From Actinomycetes bacterium (GTDB lineage: Bacteria; Actinomycetota; Thermoleophilia; BMS3ABIN01), in the NCBI GenBank assembly GCA_021787475.1, contig JAJYLW010000004.1:50902-114901 (forward strand): DNA of 64,000 bases, read 5' to 3'. The notes beneath the pieces are model-generated. The model worked only from the letters and a program-made list of their open reading frames with translations. It was not told where the DNA came from and ran no database searches. The position numbers and the translations under genes were made by a program. Shown piece after piece: positions 25,583 to 34,113 of this stretch. How positions within the stretch are numbered: position 1 is the first letter of the stretch; each line of letters begins with the position of its first letter.

Positions 25583-26580
25583 GTCAAAATCACCTGCGGG
25601 CGGATCAGGCCCCCGCCGGCCGGCCTGTAAACGGCCAGCGCGTCGCCGGCCGAGATCAGCTCCTGATCACGGAGGCGCTGCGCGGCGAGGGCGCCTCTGT
25701 AAACGGCCAGCGCGTCGCCGGCCGAGATCAGCAGCACGGGCCCCGTCTCGTTGCCGGTTAAAAAGCGGCCGTCTCTGACGGCCTGAATTTCGCTTGCGTC
25801 CAGTTCCCTCACGGGAAGGAAATATAGCGCACTCACAGGTGAAAGAAAAGACGGATTGTGCCTGCCAAACAGCTGCGCCGGCGGCAGGGACGCCAGCCGC
25901 CGCAAGGGCGCGGCATCCTCGGCCCGGAATTTGCCGATGGCGGCGCGACGGAGGGCGGCGGCGTAGGCTGCTGAGCCAAGCGCGCCGCCAATGTCTTCAA
26001 CTAGCGAGCGAATGTATGTCCCGCCGGCGCATGTCACCGCCAGGCGGGCCCGCTGCCCATCCTCTTCAAACGACTCCAGTTCGAGGCTGTGGACAACGAC
26101 CTGCCTCAGCGGGGGAGTAACCGGCTTCCCCTGGCGGGCCAGCTTGTAAAGCCGCGTTCCTCCCCGCCGGACAGCCGAATATGCCGGCACGCGCTGAATC
26201 ATTCTGCCGGTGAAACAGGGCAGAACCCCCATGACTTCGTCCCTTGTCACCGCGCCGGGAACCGGCGTTATCTCTCCGGTGACGTCACCGGTTGTTGACC
26301 TTGCTCCAAACTGTGCCTCTACTTCGTACTTCTTAACGAGGGGAGCGAGCAGGTCAAAAAAACGGGTAGCCTTTCCAACCAGGATCAGGAGCAGACCGCT
26401 GGCAAAGGGATCAAGCGTGCCCGCATGGCCCGCCCGGCCCAGGGCGGACATGCGCCTCACCGCCGCCACGGCGTCATGGGAGGTAATGCCTGCCTGTTTG
26501 TCAACCAGCAAAACACCGCAGGCAGATTCTCTGCCGGCGCTCTTCTCAACCTGCGCCCGTCCCCCTTGCTTGCCCGCCAT
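25579..26580 (-). CDS. truB: tRNA pseudouridine(55) synthase with C-terminal duplication
   Basis: 333 residues. The catalytic Asp57 lies in GHAGTLDPFASGLL, and the start GVLLVDKQAGITSHDAV is typical. YEVEAQFGARSTTGD and the later TYIRSLVEDIG motif confirm TruB. The C-terminal PUA-like part contains a duplicated ISAGDALAVYR segment, caused by a 36-base direct repeat at 25625-25660 and 25697-25732 (72-base period, in frame). The enzyme makes pseudouridine 55 in the T loop of tRNAs. It lies between rbfA and ribF, the classical order. Confidence 0.96.
   Translation of the reverse strand: MAGKQGGRAQVEKSAGRESACGVLLVDKQAGITSHDAVAAVRRMSALGRAGHAGTLDPFASGLLLILVGKATRFFDLLAPLVKKYEVEAQFGARSTTGDVTGEITPVPGAVTRDEVMGVLPCFTGRMIQRVPAYSAVRRGGTRLYKLARQGKPVTPPLRQVVVHSLELESFEEDGQRARLAVTCAGGTYIRSLVEDIGGALGSAAYAAALRRAAIGKFRAEDAAPLRRLASLPPAQLFGRHNPSFLSPVSALYFLPVRELDASEIQAVRDGRFLTGNETGPVLLISAGDALAVYRGALAAQRLRDQELISAGDALAVYRPAGGGLIRPQVILT
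25625..25732. repeat. 72-bp-period direct repeat inside truB
   Basis: The 36 bases at 25625-25660 are repeated exactly at 25697-25732. The period is 24 codons, so the reading frame is kept and the C-terminus carries ISAGDALAVYR twice. Perfect identity indicates a recent event or selection. Confidence 0.85.
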
Positions 26581-26582
26581 CT

Positions 26583-26933
26583 TTATTCTTCTCTTCTTTC
26601 CGTTTCCTGAAGCAGCTTGTCAATGTGAAAGCCGTAATCAATGCTGTCGTCATGAACGAAGGAGAGCAGCGGCGTCCGCTTCAGGCCCAGTTCCCTGCCG
26701 ATCAGCGCCTGCAAATAGCCGCGGGAGTTTTCCAGCCCCGCCAGCGTATCGTCACGAGCGCGCTCGTCGCCAAGGACGCTGACATAGACGCGTGCTGACC
26801 TTAAATCTGCAGTGGTATCAACAGACGTTATCGTGACAAAACCGATGCGCGGATCCTTGAGGCCTTCGGCAACCGCTTCGCTCAGCACTTCGCGGATGGC
26901 TTCATTGACGCGCCTCATTCTCTTTTCGCTCAT
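26583..26933 (-). CDS. rbfA: 30S ribosome-binding factor A
   Basis: 116 residues from ATG at 26933. It starts MSEKRMRRVNEAIREVLSE, and the KH-type core contains DPRIGFVTITSVDTTADLRSARVYVSVLG. It ends with the PLLSFVHDDSIDYGFHIDKLL motif typical of the family. It helps the 30S subunit mature the 5' end of 16S rRNA, chiefly in the cold. An earlier in-frame start only adds low-complexity residues. A 16-bp hairpin separates it from ylxP upstream. Confidence 0.94.
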   Translation of the reverse strand: MSEKRMRRVNEAIREVLSEAVAEGLKDPRIGFVTITSVDTTADLRSARVYVSVLGDERARDDTLAGLENSRGYLQALIGRELGLKRTPLLSFVHDDSIDYGFHIDKLLQETERREE

Positions 26934-26950
26934 TACCCGCTCCCGGTGGC

Positions 26951-27000
26951 CGTAGGGGCGGCATACGGGGGTGCAGCGTGCTTGGCATGCTGCACCCCCG
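26951..27000. repeat. Palindromic element between ylxP and rbfA
   Basis: GTAGGGGCGGC at 26952 is followed by CGGGGGTGCAGCGTGC (26966-26981), which pairs with 26985-27000 across a TTG loop. The GTAGGGGCG foot links it to the REP-like palindromes elsewhere. Lying inside a translation operon, it could act as an mRNA stabiliser or partial terminator. Confidence 0.6.
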
Positions 27001-27007
27001 CGGCCTT

Positions 27008-27352
27008 CTAATACCCTCGATCCGGCATCTTGACAACCTCCCGCTCGACCCCCGCCAGCTCCAGGCCCCGGCTGATGATCAGATGCTCGGCCTGATCGAG
27101 AGCGCGGCTGATTTCCGGAAACGAAGGAGAGCAGACAGACAGGACCAGGCGGGAGCGCTGCCACAGGTCATGAAAACCGACCTCAGCGACCGAAGCGCCC
27201 AACTGGCGGGCCAACCGGGCCTTCAGGCTGCGCAGTAACTGGCGTTTGTCCTTGAGCGACCCGTTTTCTGGAAAATGGATGTCCACCGCCAGGATGCCGA
27301 CGTAACCGTCAGCCTGGCTTGACTTCTTTCGTCTCGTAGAACTCAAGGACAT
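27008..27352 (-). CDS. ylxP: DUF503 family protein (YlxP-like)
   Basis: About 114 residues. The conserved start YVGILAVDIHFPENGSLKDKR and the VSVAEV-like ASVAEVGFHDLWQRS block identify DUF503. The ATG at 27352 (overlapping infB by 44 nt) gives about 17 extra residues; a TTG two codons on has a better-spaced GAGG. YlxP-type proteins sit between infB and rbfA in many Gram-positive bacteria and are linked to ribosome assembly, but the function is not firmly known. The exact start is uncertain. Confidence 0.85.
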   Translation of the reverse strand: MSLSSTRRKKSSQADGYVGILAVDIHFPENGSLKDKRQLLRSLKARLARQLGASVAEVGFHDLWQRSRLVLSVCSPSFPEISRALDQAEHLIISRGLELAGVEREVVKMPDRGY

Positions 27353-29576
27353 CGCCCTCTTTGATGTCACTGAAATCTTCCAGGAGGACGCCGCATTCAT
27401 AGCCCTCCTCGACCTCACGCACGTCTTCCTTGAACCGCTTCAATGAGGCCAGCCTTCCAGTCCAGACAATCGTTCCCTCGCGCACCAACCGCACCTGGAC
27501 GCCGCGATTGATCTTCCCCCGCGTAACATAGCAGCCGGCAATGTTGCCCAGCTTCGACGCCTTGAAGACCTCGCGGATCTCCGCCTCGCCCAGATCCTCT
27601 TCTACATAGGTCGGTTTAAGCAGGCCCAGCAGCGCCGCCTTGACATCCTCGGTCACTTTATAAATGACACTGTAGGTGCGCACGTCCACGCCTTCGAGCC
27701 CCGCCACAGTCTTAGCGGCGGCGTTAGGACGCACATTGAAGCCGATGACGATTGCCTGCGACGCCGCCGCCAGCATCACGTCCGACTCGTTAATGGCGCC
27801 CACGCCCTTGTGAATGATGTTGATCTTGACTTCCTCATGCTTGATTTGACCCAGCGCCTCTTCCAGGGCCTCAACCGAGCCGGCCACATCGGCCTTGATA
27901 ATGAGATTGAGATCCTTGACCTCGCCCTGCTTGATCCTGGCAAAAACGTCATCCAGGGAAAGGGCGCGGCGCTTCGCCAGCATTTCCGCCTTGAGCCGGT
28001 CTGACCGGCGCCCGGCAAGGACGCGGGCGTGGCGCTCGTCTTCCACCACCCGGCAGTACTCTCCTGCCTGGGGAATGGAGCCGAAGCCGAGAATCTCCAC
28101 CGGCACGGAAGGGCCCGCCTCCTTGAGTGGCCGCCCCCTGAAATCGCTCATGGCCTTGACCTTGCCGGAGGCTTGCCCCGCAACAATGGCATCGCCCACA
28201 TGCATGGTGCCGCGGCCAATGAGGATGGTCGCCACGACGCCGCGGCCGGGATCGAGCCTCGACTCAATCACAACGCCGCTGGCGCGGGCGCCGGGATTGG
28301 CTTTCAGCTCCTGGACCTCGGCCACCAACAGAATCGTCTCCATCAGGTTGTTAAGGCCGGTCTTTTGCTTGGCGCTGACGTCGGCAAAAATAGTGTCGCC
28401 GCCCCAGTCTTCAGGAATCAGGCCCCGCTCCGACAGCTCCTGGCGCACCCGGTCCGGATGGGCTTCCGGTTTGTCGATCTTGTTGACAGCGACTACCACG
28501 GGAACGCCGGCGGCCTGGGCGTGATCAATTGCCTCGATGGTCTGCGGCATGACCCCGTCGTCTGCGGCAACCACCAGCACGGCGACATCGGTGACCTTAG
28601 CGCCGCGGGCGCGCATGGCGGTAAATGCCTCATGGCCGGGAGTATCCAGAAAGGTGATCCTCTTGCCGGCGTGCTCGGCCTGATAGGCGCCAATATGCTG
28701 GGTGATGCCGCCCACTTCGGTTGCCGTGACCTCCGTCTCGCGGATGGCGTCAAGCAGCGACGTCTTGCCGTGGTCGACATGGCCCATGATCGTGACGACC
28801 GGCGCCCGTGGAACCAGGTCTTCCGGACTGTCAACCGGCTCCCGCGGTTCTTCCTCCTCGGCGGCGTGCACGATCTCCACCCGGCGGCTCATGTCATCGG
28901 CCAGGGTGCTGACGGCTTCATCACTGAGGGACTGCGTAATCGTGGCCATCTCGCCGTAACCCATCAGCCGCTTCATTATTTCGGCGGTGGAAAAACCCAG
29001 CAGTTGGGACAGTTCCTTGACCGTGGCGCCCGAGTTAACCTTGACCAGTTCATCGGGAGCTTTTGCTTCCGGAGTCCGCTCGGCGACGGCCGTCGCTTCC
29101 TTGTTCCTCGAATTCTTGTGCCGGACGCGCTGATGGCGACCGGCAGGCACGAAGCTGCGCCGTTTGGCGGCGCCGGGATCGATGATGACCCGCCGCCGTT
29201 TTCCCTGGGACGAGACGGCAACCGGAGCTTTCCTCAGCTTCTTCGGGGGATTCGCCTTGTTTTTAGCAGCGCCTTTCAAGTTTGCATCAGCGGGCGCGGA
29301 GGCCCCGCCGGAAGCTCCCTTTCCGGCGGCCGGCGCCGGCCCTTTTTGGGCTGCGGTTTTCCTTCCCTTTGCCGCCGGAGTTTTCTCCACAGCCGCAGCG
29401 GTGCTTGCCCCGGCTGGAGCCGGAGCAGTTGCCGCCAGCGCTTTTCTTGCCTCATCTTCATCGACGCTGGCAAGGCTGCCGCTCACCGCCATCCCGGCAG
29501 CCTTCAGGGCAGCCGTGACCTGGGCGCTGGTAAGCTCAAACTCTTTTGCTATTTCGTATATTCTTTTCTTTGCCAT
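27309..29576 (-). CDS. infB: Translation initiation factor IF-2
   Basis: 755 residues from ATG at 29576. The N-terminus [20 protein letters not shown] is followed by an Ala/Pro/Lys-rich variable region (about 55-170), then the IF2 N-domain. The GTPase domain has [14 protein letters not shown] (G1), the DTPGHEAF G3 motif and NKID (G4). Domains II, III and IV follow. It delivers initiator tRNA to the 30S subunit. The start lies 41 nt inside the upstream ylxR frame, showing tight coupling. Confidence 0.97.
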   Translation of the reverse strand: MAKKRIYEIAKEFELTSAQVTAALKAAGMAVSGSLASVDEDEARKALAATAPAPAGASTAAAVEKTPAAKGRKTAAQKGPAPAAGKGASGGASAPADANLKGAAKNKANPPKKLRKAPVAVSSQGKRRRVIIDPGAAKRRSFVPAGRHQRVRHKNSRNKEATAVAERTPEAKAPDELVKVNSGATVKELSQLLGFSTAEIMKRLMGYGEMATITQSLSDEAVSTLADDMSRRVEIVHAAEEEEPREPVDSPEDLVPRAPVVTIMGHVDHGKTSLLDAIRETEVTATEVGGITQHIGAYQAEHAGKRITFLDTPGHEAFTAMRARGAKVTDVAVLVVAADDGVMPQTIEAIDHAQAAGVPVVVAVNKIDKPEAHPDRVRQELSERGLIPEDWGGDTIFADVSAKQKTGLNNLMETILLVAEVQELKANPGARASGVVIESRLDPGRGVVATILIGRGTMHVGDAIVAGQASGKVKAMSDFRGRPLKEAGPSVPVEILGFGSIPQAGEYCRVVEDERHARVLAGRRSDRLKAEMLAKRRALSLDDVFARIKQGEVKDLNLIIKADVAGSVEALEEALGQIKHEEVKINIIHKGVGAINESDVMLAAASQAIVIGFNVRPNAAAKTVAGLEGVDVRTYSVIYKVTEDVKAALLGLLKPTYVEEDLGEAEIREVFKASKLGNIAGCYVTRGKINRGVQVRLVREGTIVWTGRLASLKRFKEDVREVEEGYECGVLLEDFSDIKEGDVLEFYETKEVKPG

Positions 29577-29853
29577 CTTTTGCCAGTGCTGCAATCAGAT
29601 TCTCAAAATCCCGCCGCAGGGCAGCGAAATCAGCTGCCGCCCGCAGCTGTCTTTCCAAAGCTTTCTTCTTTAAAGCCCGGTTAAAGCAATCAAAATTGGG
29701 ACAGATGTAGGCGCCCCGCCCTTCGCCGCTCGCGCCCGGATCGAGCATGACGGCCCCGCCGGGGCACGCAGTAAACCTGACCAGCGACCCTTTCGCAAAC
29801 CTGCCGCGGCAGCCGGCGCATTGCCGCTGCGGTACGTGACCACGGCGGGTCAA
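29536..29853 (-). CDS. ylxR: YlxR family (DUF448) nucleic-acid-binding protein
   Basis: 105 residues, TTG start 2 nt after the nusA stop. VPQRQCAGCRGRF and the GRGAYICPNFDCFNRAL motif are the family hallmarks, with a CxxC...CPxxxC arrangement. YlxR has been linked to RNase P activity and gene regulation in firmicutes. It sits between nusA and infB, the standard site. The C-terminus overlaps the infB start, ending in a basic stretch. Confidence 0.92.
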   Translation of the reverse strand: MTRRGHVPQRQCAGCRGRFAKGSLVRFTACPGGAVMLDPGASGEGRGAYICPNFDCFNRALKKKALERQLRAAADFAALRRDFENLIAALAKDGKEKNIRNSKRV

Positions 29854-29855
29854 TT

Positions 29856-31235
29856 TCAGGATCCTGACTTGGCCGCCTGGCTTTCGCCGGCTTCCTCACC
29901 GGCGGCGGCGCCGGATTCGGCGTCACCGGCCTGCACTTCTTCCGTTTCGATCTCCTCGGCCGCTCCCTCGGCGGCAACTGCCTCGGCGTCAGTTTCAGCC
30001 TCCCCCCCAGCCTCCGTTTCCACCAGTTTCTGATGGGCGGGGATGCCACAATACCTGCTGCCGGCCAGCGCCGCGTTGGGGCAGCGCTTGCCGCCCTTGG
30101 TCAGGGCGCAGCAGCGTCCGGCCAATTCCTCGGCTTCTTCGTCCGAGAACACCATTGCCGCTTCTTCCTCAGCCATCTGGCTCTCGCTTTTAATATCTAT
30201 CCGCCAGCCGGTAAGCTTGTTGGCCAAGCGGGCGTTTTGCCCTTCTTTGCCGATCGCCAGCGACAGCTGATCATCGGGAACCACCACCGTGGCAGATTTT
30301 TCTTCATCGTCAACAAGCACTTCGCGCACCATCGCTGGGCTGAGCGACTTGGCGACAAAGCGGGCGGGCTCATCATTGTAAGGAATGATGTCTATCTTCT
30401 CGCCGCGCAGCTCGCTTACCACCATGCGCACACGCGAGCCGCGGGGGCCCACGCAGGCGCCGACCGGGTCGATCCCCTCTTCTTTCGACTCGACTGCTAT
30501 CTTGGAACGGTAGCCGGGCTCGCGGGCAACATTCCTGATCACAACCAGTCCGTCGGCCACCTCAGGCACTTCGAGTTCAAACAGTTTGCGGATCAGCTCC
30601 TCGCTGCGCCGGGAGACAATCACCTGAGGGCCTTTCGTATGCTCACGCACGTCGACGATTACCGCCTTGATGCGCGACCCGTGGTCGTATCGTTCATGCT
30701 CGACCTGCTCGCTTTCCGGCAGCAGGGCCTCGACTTTGCCAAGGTCTACCAGCGTGTAACGCTGATCGCTCTGCTGGACGATGCCAGTGACAATCTCGCC
30801 GACACGCCCGGCGTACTCGTCGTACATCATATCGCGCTCCGCCTCGCGGATGCGCTGGAAGATTACCTGCTTGGCGGTCTGGGCGGCGATGCGGCCGAAA
30901 TCCTCAGGCGTCTCGATAAGCACCTTCTCGATCTCGCTTTCATCATACAGGGAGAGGTCGAATTCCTCTTCCTCGGCGGGTTCTTCTGCCTCGGCAGACT
31001 CCTCGCCCGCCTGCTCGGCTTCCGCTACCGCCGCCGGGCGCTCGGGCAGAATCAGCTGATAGATCCGGATCTCGCCGTCGTCAGGATCAATCTCCACCTT
31101 GGCGTGCTGGACGGCGCCCGGAGTTTTTTTGTAAGCGGACAGAAGCGCGTCTTCCAGAGCAGCGAGGAGAACCTTGAAGCTGATCCCCTTCTCCTGCTCC
31201 ATAACCCTTAAGGCCTCTACGATTTCCCTGCTCAC
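29856..31235 (-). CDS. nusA: Transcription termination/antitermination factor NusA with Cys/His tail
   Basis: 459 residues from the GTG at 31235, which has GGAG 7 nt upstream (a TTG two codons earlier is too close to it). The N-terminal polymerase-binding domain, an S1 domain ([12 protein letters not shown]) and two KH domains ([14 protein letters not shown] and [17 protein letters not shown]) are in order. An acidic insert (about 80-110) lies in the N-domain. After KH2 the protein has a Cys/His motif ([10 protein letters not shown]...SRYCGIPAH) at about 375-403, then a long Glu/Ala-rich acidic tail. It controls pausing, termination and antitermination. Follows rimP as usual. Confidence 0.96.
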   Translation of the reverse strand: MSREIVEALRVMEQEKGISFKVLLAALEDALLSAYKKTPGAVQHAKVEIDPDDGEIRIYQLILPERPAAVAEAEQAGEESAEAEEPAEEEEFDLSLYDESEIEKVLIETPEDFGRIAAQTAKQVIFQRIREAERDMMYDEYAGRVGEIVTGIVQQSDQRYTLVDLGKVEALLPESEQVEHERYDHGSRIKAVIVDVREHTKGPQVIVSRRSEELIRKLFELEVPEVADGLVVIRNVAREPGYRSKIAVESKEEGIDPVGACVGPRGSRVRMVVSELRGEKIDIIPYNDEPARFVAKSLSPAMVREVLVDDEEKSATVVVPDDQLSLAIGKEGQNARLANKLTGWRIDIKSESQMAEEEAAMVFSDEEAEELAGRCCALTKGGKRCPNAALAGSRYCGIPAHQKLVETEAGGEAETDAEAVAAEGAAEEIETEEVQAGDAESGAAAGEEAGESQAAKSGS

Positions 31236-31271
31236 TGTCAAGCTCCTTTATTTTTAAGCCCGGCGCCCACA

Positions 31272-31763
31272 TCAGCATTTTTTCCTTCGCTTACCGCCTT
31301 TCTGCGGGCTCTTTTTCCCAAATTCAAAAACAGTCCGGGCCCGGGACACCTGCGCAAAAGGTATCCGGACCTGCCGCCCTTCCTGGTCAAGCAAAAGCGA
31401 TCGACTGTCTTGAGAGACTAAAAAACCGGTGAAGTTACGCTGTCCTTGCACCGGGCCAAACGTTCTCACATTAATCTTTTTTCCGGCCGCCGCCCGGAAA
31501 TGCTCGGGAGTGCGCAGCCGCCTCTCTAACCCCGGTGAAGAGACTTCGACTGCGTAGTCTCTTAAGTACCTGTCCAACAGGCCTGTAACCCGAACGCACA
31601 AATCGTGACTGACGCCATCCGGGTGATCGATAAACACCCGCAACGCCGGGTTTCCACCGCGGCTGTGCCGGCCACCCTCAACCTCTGCGTCAACTAACTC
31701 AACCTCCGGCAGCTCGCTCTTGAGCGTCTCTTCAATATCCGCAATTATGGTTGCCGTATCCAC
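31272..31763 (-). CDS. rimP: Ribosome maturation factor RimP
   Basis: About 163 residues from the GTG at 31763; a TTG three codons upstream is also possible, and longer forms would run through two leader hairpins. LRVFIDHPDGVSHDLCVRVTGLLDRYL and YAVEVSSPGLERRLRTPEHF are the family signatures, and the C-terminal SH3-like domain ends with a Lys/Arg-rich stretch. It assists 30S subunit maturation. First gene of the rimP-nusA-ylxR-infB-ylxP-rbfA-truB-ribF cluster. Confidence 0.92.
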   Translation of the reverse strand: MDTATIIADIEETLKSELPEVELVDAEVEGGRHSRGGNPALRVFIDHPDGVSHDLCVRVTGLLDRYLRDYAVEVSSPGLERRLRTPEHFRAAAGKKINVRTFGPVQGQRNFTGFLVSQDSRSLLLDQEGRQVRIPFAQVSRARTVFEFGKKSPQKGGKRRKKC

Positions 31764-31812
31764 TGCAAGCAAAATTCCCGGGCCGAAATAACGCGCCCGA
31801 GGAACCCCCTTT

Positions 31813-31834
31813 GCGGGACCGGAAACCGGCCCGC
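31813..31834 (-). other. Leader hairpin 2 upstream of rimP
   Basis: GCGGG(A)CCGG pairs with CCGG(C)CCGC across AAA, giving a strong stem about 50 nt before the rimP start. No T-run follows. Together with the next hairpin it forms a structured leader. Confidence 0.5.
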
Positions 31835-31837
31835 ACA

Positions 31838-31862
31838 AATATAAAAGTGGGCTTACACCCAC
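31838..31862 (-). terminator. Terminator-like hairpin upstream of rimP
   Basis: On the minus strand GTGGG-TGTAAG-CCCAC is followed by TTTTATATTTG. The loop TGTAAG and CCC flank resemble the rpsO terminator. If transcription starts upstream, it may attenuate the whole translation operon; otherwise it ends transcripts from the beta-propeller gene. Confidence 0.5.
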
Positions 31863-32106
31863 TCCGGTCGAACCTCATCGCAGTTTAACGAGATTATATC
31901 ACAGGCCAAAATGGGCCGCAAGCAAAAAAGCCTGCGCCGGCCGGGCCAGGAAGAGAAAAATCATTGATAATCGAGGCGTTTTCGAGCAACCCCGGCGTCA
32001 GGCCTGGCGGCAATAACGCTGTTTGTCGCTGACACACGACCCTCCCAGCGTGAATAACCGGATCGTGAGCAGCCGGGCGGCAAAACCGCCGATGTGGACA
32101 TAATAG

Positions 32107-32138
32107 GCTGGGGTGGCCCAAAGGGCCACCCCAGCTAC
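32107..32138. repeat. GTAG-footed palindrome / terminator
   Basis: GCTGGGGTGGCCC (32107-32119) pairs perfectly with 32123-32135 across a 3-base loop. On the minus strand it is preceded by GTAG, as in REP elements. It lies about 45 bases after the stop of the frameshifted gene. The 31863-32178 gap holds nothing else recognisable. Confidence 0.6.
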
Positions 32139-32178
32139 GCCGCAGTAGGATACACCTAATGCGATAGCTCTAAGGCAG

Positions 32179-33736
32179 CTAACCATTCGGGGGCTCCGGG
32201 AACCATATCGGTGAGCCTTCGCCGTCTCTGCAACTTGCATAAAGCGTTGTCACGAACCGGAAGATTCCCGGAGGCACGTCATACTGAAACTGCAGCTTTA
32301 CTTGTCCGCCCGGCTCGATCTCCGGCGCTTGAGCAGGCAGCGGTCTTGACAGTAAAACATCTGCCGGGATGACTACGACTCGCTCAATTGACACATCGTC
32401 AGCAACTCCGGCCCCATTCATTATTTGTGAGCAGGTAGCCGACGCTCAGCCGTCCGGAAAGATAATCCGCGTAGCTGTCCCAATACACCTGGTCGATGGA
32501 AAGCGCAAGCCGGGGATGATCTTCCGGAGACGCCAGAACCGCGGCGTAAACGTCCCATTTGCCATTACGGTAATCCTGCCAAACAATCGTGTCACCCTTG
32601 ATTACAGGATTGATCTGATCCCCCGGCCGAATGCACACCGGTTGCTCGATTCCCGTGGACAGGTCCTTTAGGTAAATGTCCCAGTCGTCCAGCCACTGGC
32701 CGTTTTCATCATAATGTCCATTGCGGTTGTCCTGGTAAACCACCAGGTTGCCGCTCAGCGATGGGTTCACCTGGTCTGATTGGTGCTGCACCAAGGGGAC
32801 ACCGTAAGAGGTTGGGTCGGCCGCATAAATGTGCCACTGCTGCCCCGGCTCATTGATTTTTTGTTGATAAACAACCATGTCGTTGCTAACAGAGGGGTGC
32901 TTTCGCAAATATTTGCTGCCGCCGCTGCTGGCTGTGCCGCCGCCCAGCTTTGTCAAATAGGTCGTCTCCCCGGTTTCCAGGTTGCAGGACACGATCAGCG
33001 GCTCATAGTACTGGCCGGCGTAGCCGCGCTCCTTCACCCAAACGGCGGTGGAGCCGTCAATGTCAGGATCATACCGCATGTTGGGGGTGTCGTAACTGTC
33101 AAGCATGCGGCTGCGCATGGTGCTGAAATCCAGCAGCCTGATCGTGCTGCCGCTGTCGCTGATTACGGCTCTCTGTCCTGAGAGGGCCAGCGAGGACGCC
33201 CGCGGCGCAGCAATGCAACTGCCGATAGCCTGGCCGGCCAGCCGCAGGCAGCTCTGGGAAGAGGAATCCTGCCAGGCAAAAGCGCCCCCGTCGCTGGCCG
33301 GGCCTGCCCAGATCCCGGTTCCCGACACCAGCTCCTCGCCCGCGCCGTTGTAAATATTTTTCCGCATCAGCCTGTCTGAAATCCCCCTGTCCAGAAAATA
33401 CACTTCGTTTCCATCAAGGTCGGGGAAGAGGTGATCGCCTGGTTCCATCGCCACAGGAAGCTCATGGACTTCCCACGGCAACGCAGCCGCGCGCGATTTA
33501 GCGGGAAAGACCAGGCAAGACGCGGCCGCGCTTATGAATAAAATTGCCAGAAACGATCGCGCCCCGGGACGGATCAGAGCAAGGGCTGCGACGCCAAATC
33601 TCGCATCTCCTGGTTTTCGACGCCAGCTGCGACTTCGAAACTGCTGTTTGACAAATGATCCTGATTTTGAAGCATTGGCGCGACCCCAATCAACTGCGTT
33701 CTTCTCCTTTTCCTGCAACGGCCTTTGAAACCACAT
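32179..33736 (-). pseudogene. Exported beta-propeller (TolB-like repeat) protein, broken by a frameshift
   Basis: The first frame runs from about 33736 (ATG; a GTG lies 12 nt earlier) to a stop at 32399. The second frame (to 32179) continues the same protein. Joined, SVGYLLTN...NGAGVADDVSIERVVVIP reads as one sequence if the 4-base duplication AATGAATG near 32410 is reduced to AATG. A signal or anchor helix (FLAILFISAAASCLVF, about 63-80) is followed by repeats such as VYQDNRNG and VWQDYRNGKWDVYAA, typical of WD40/TolB-like blades. The C-terminal part resembles a small beta-sandwich. Upstream TAAC repeats suggest phosphate control. The frameshift may be natural or a sequencing error. Confidence 0.7.
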
Positions 33737-33787
33737 CGCACTCCCCACTTTCCGGATTCCACATTCCGCATTGACATCGATTTAAAA

Positions 33788-33820
33788 TCAGGCGTAATTA
33801 TGCTGTTACTATGCTGTTAC
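33788..33820 (-). promoter_or_regulatory. Pho-box-like repeats ahead of the beta-propeller gene
   Basis: On the minus strand GTAACAGCATA is repeated exactly twice (33820-33810 and 33809-33799) and followed by ATTACGCCTGA, all at 11-bp spacing. The pattern matches the boxes before pstS and pstC. AT-rich ATTTTAAAT lies where a -10 would be expected. The start codon is about 50 nt downstream. Confidence 0.55.
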
Positions 33821-34027
33821 ATTTTTCCCACCCTTTGACCCAGCCTTACATCTGTCAAACCGGGGCTCCGAAGTATCTCTGAGCAACTTATCAAATCCTG
33901 CGCCGGATTTAATCGGACTTTGGTTGTATTTTTGTGTGGAGAAAGTTGTATTTTTTAAAGGAATGGAAACGGCCTGTGAATGCGGACAACGGGATAAATG
34001 CGGTTAAACAGTAACGATTAAAAACAT

Positions 34028-34095
34028 ATCCCATCAAGCTGTTCGTAGCGAGGGCAAGCGAAAAAGCCATGGGTAGCGCAGCAGAAAATCCTGAT
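34028..34095. repeat. Diverged copy C of the inverted-end repeat
   Basis: GTTCGTAGCGAGG at about 34040 and GCGCAGCAGAAAATCC at about 34077 match the interior of copy A. The ends differ but still pair: CCATCA (34029-34034) with TGATGG (34092-34097). It lies just downstream of the LarA-like gene. The rest of the 33821-34113 gap shows no gene. Confidence 0.5.
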
Positions 34096-34113
34096 GGTGC
34101 AGGCTCTAAGTTT

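Noticed and set aside
28029..29684. 551-codon plus-strand frame opposite infB
   Set aside because: infB is certain on the other strand; this is an antisense shadow of GC-rich coding sequence.
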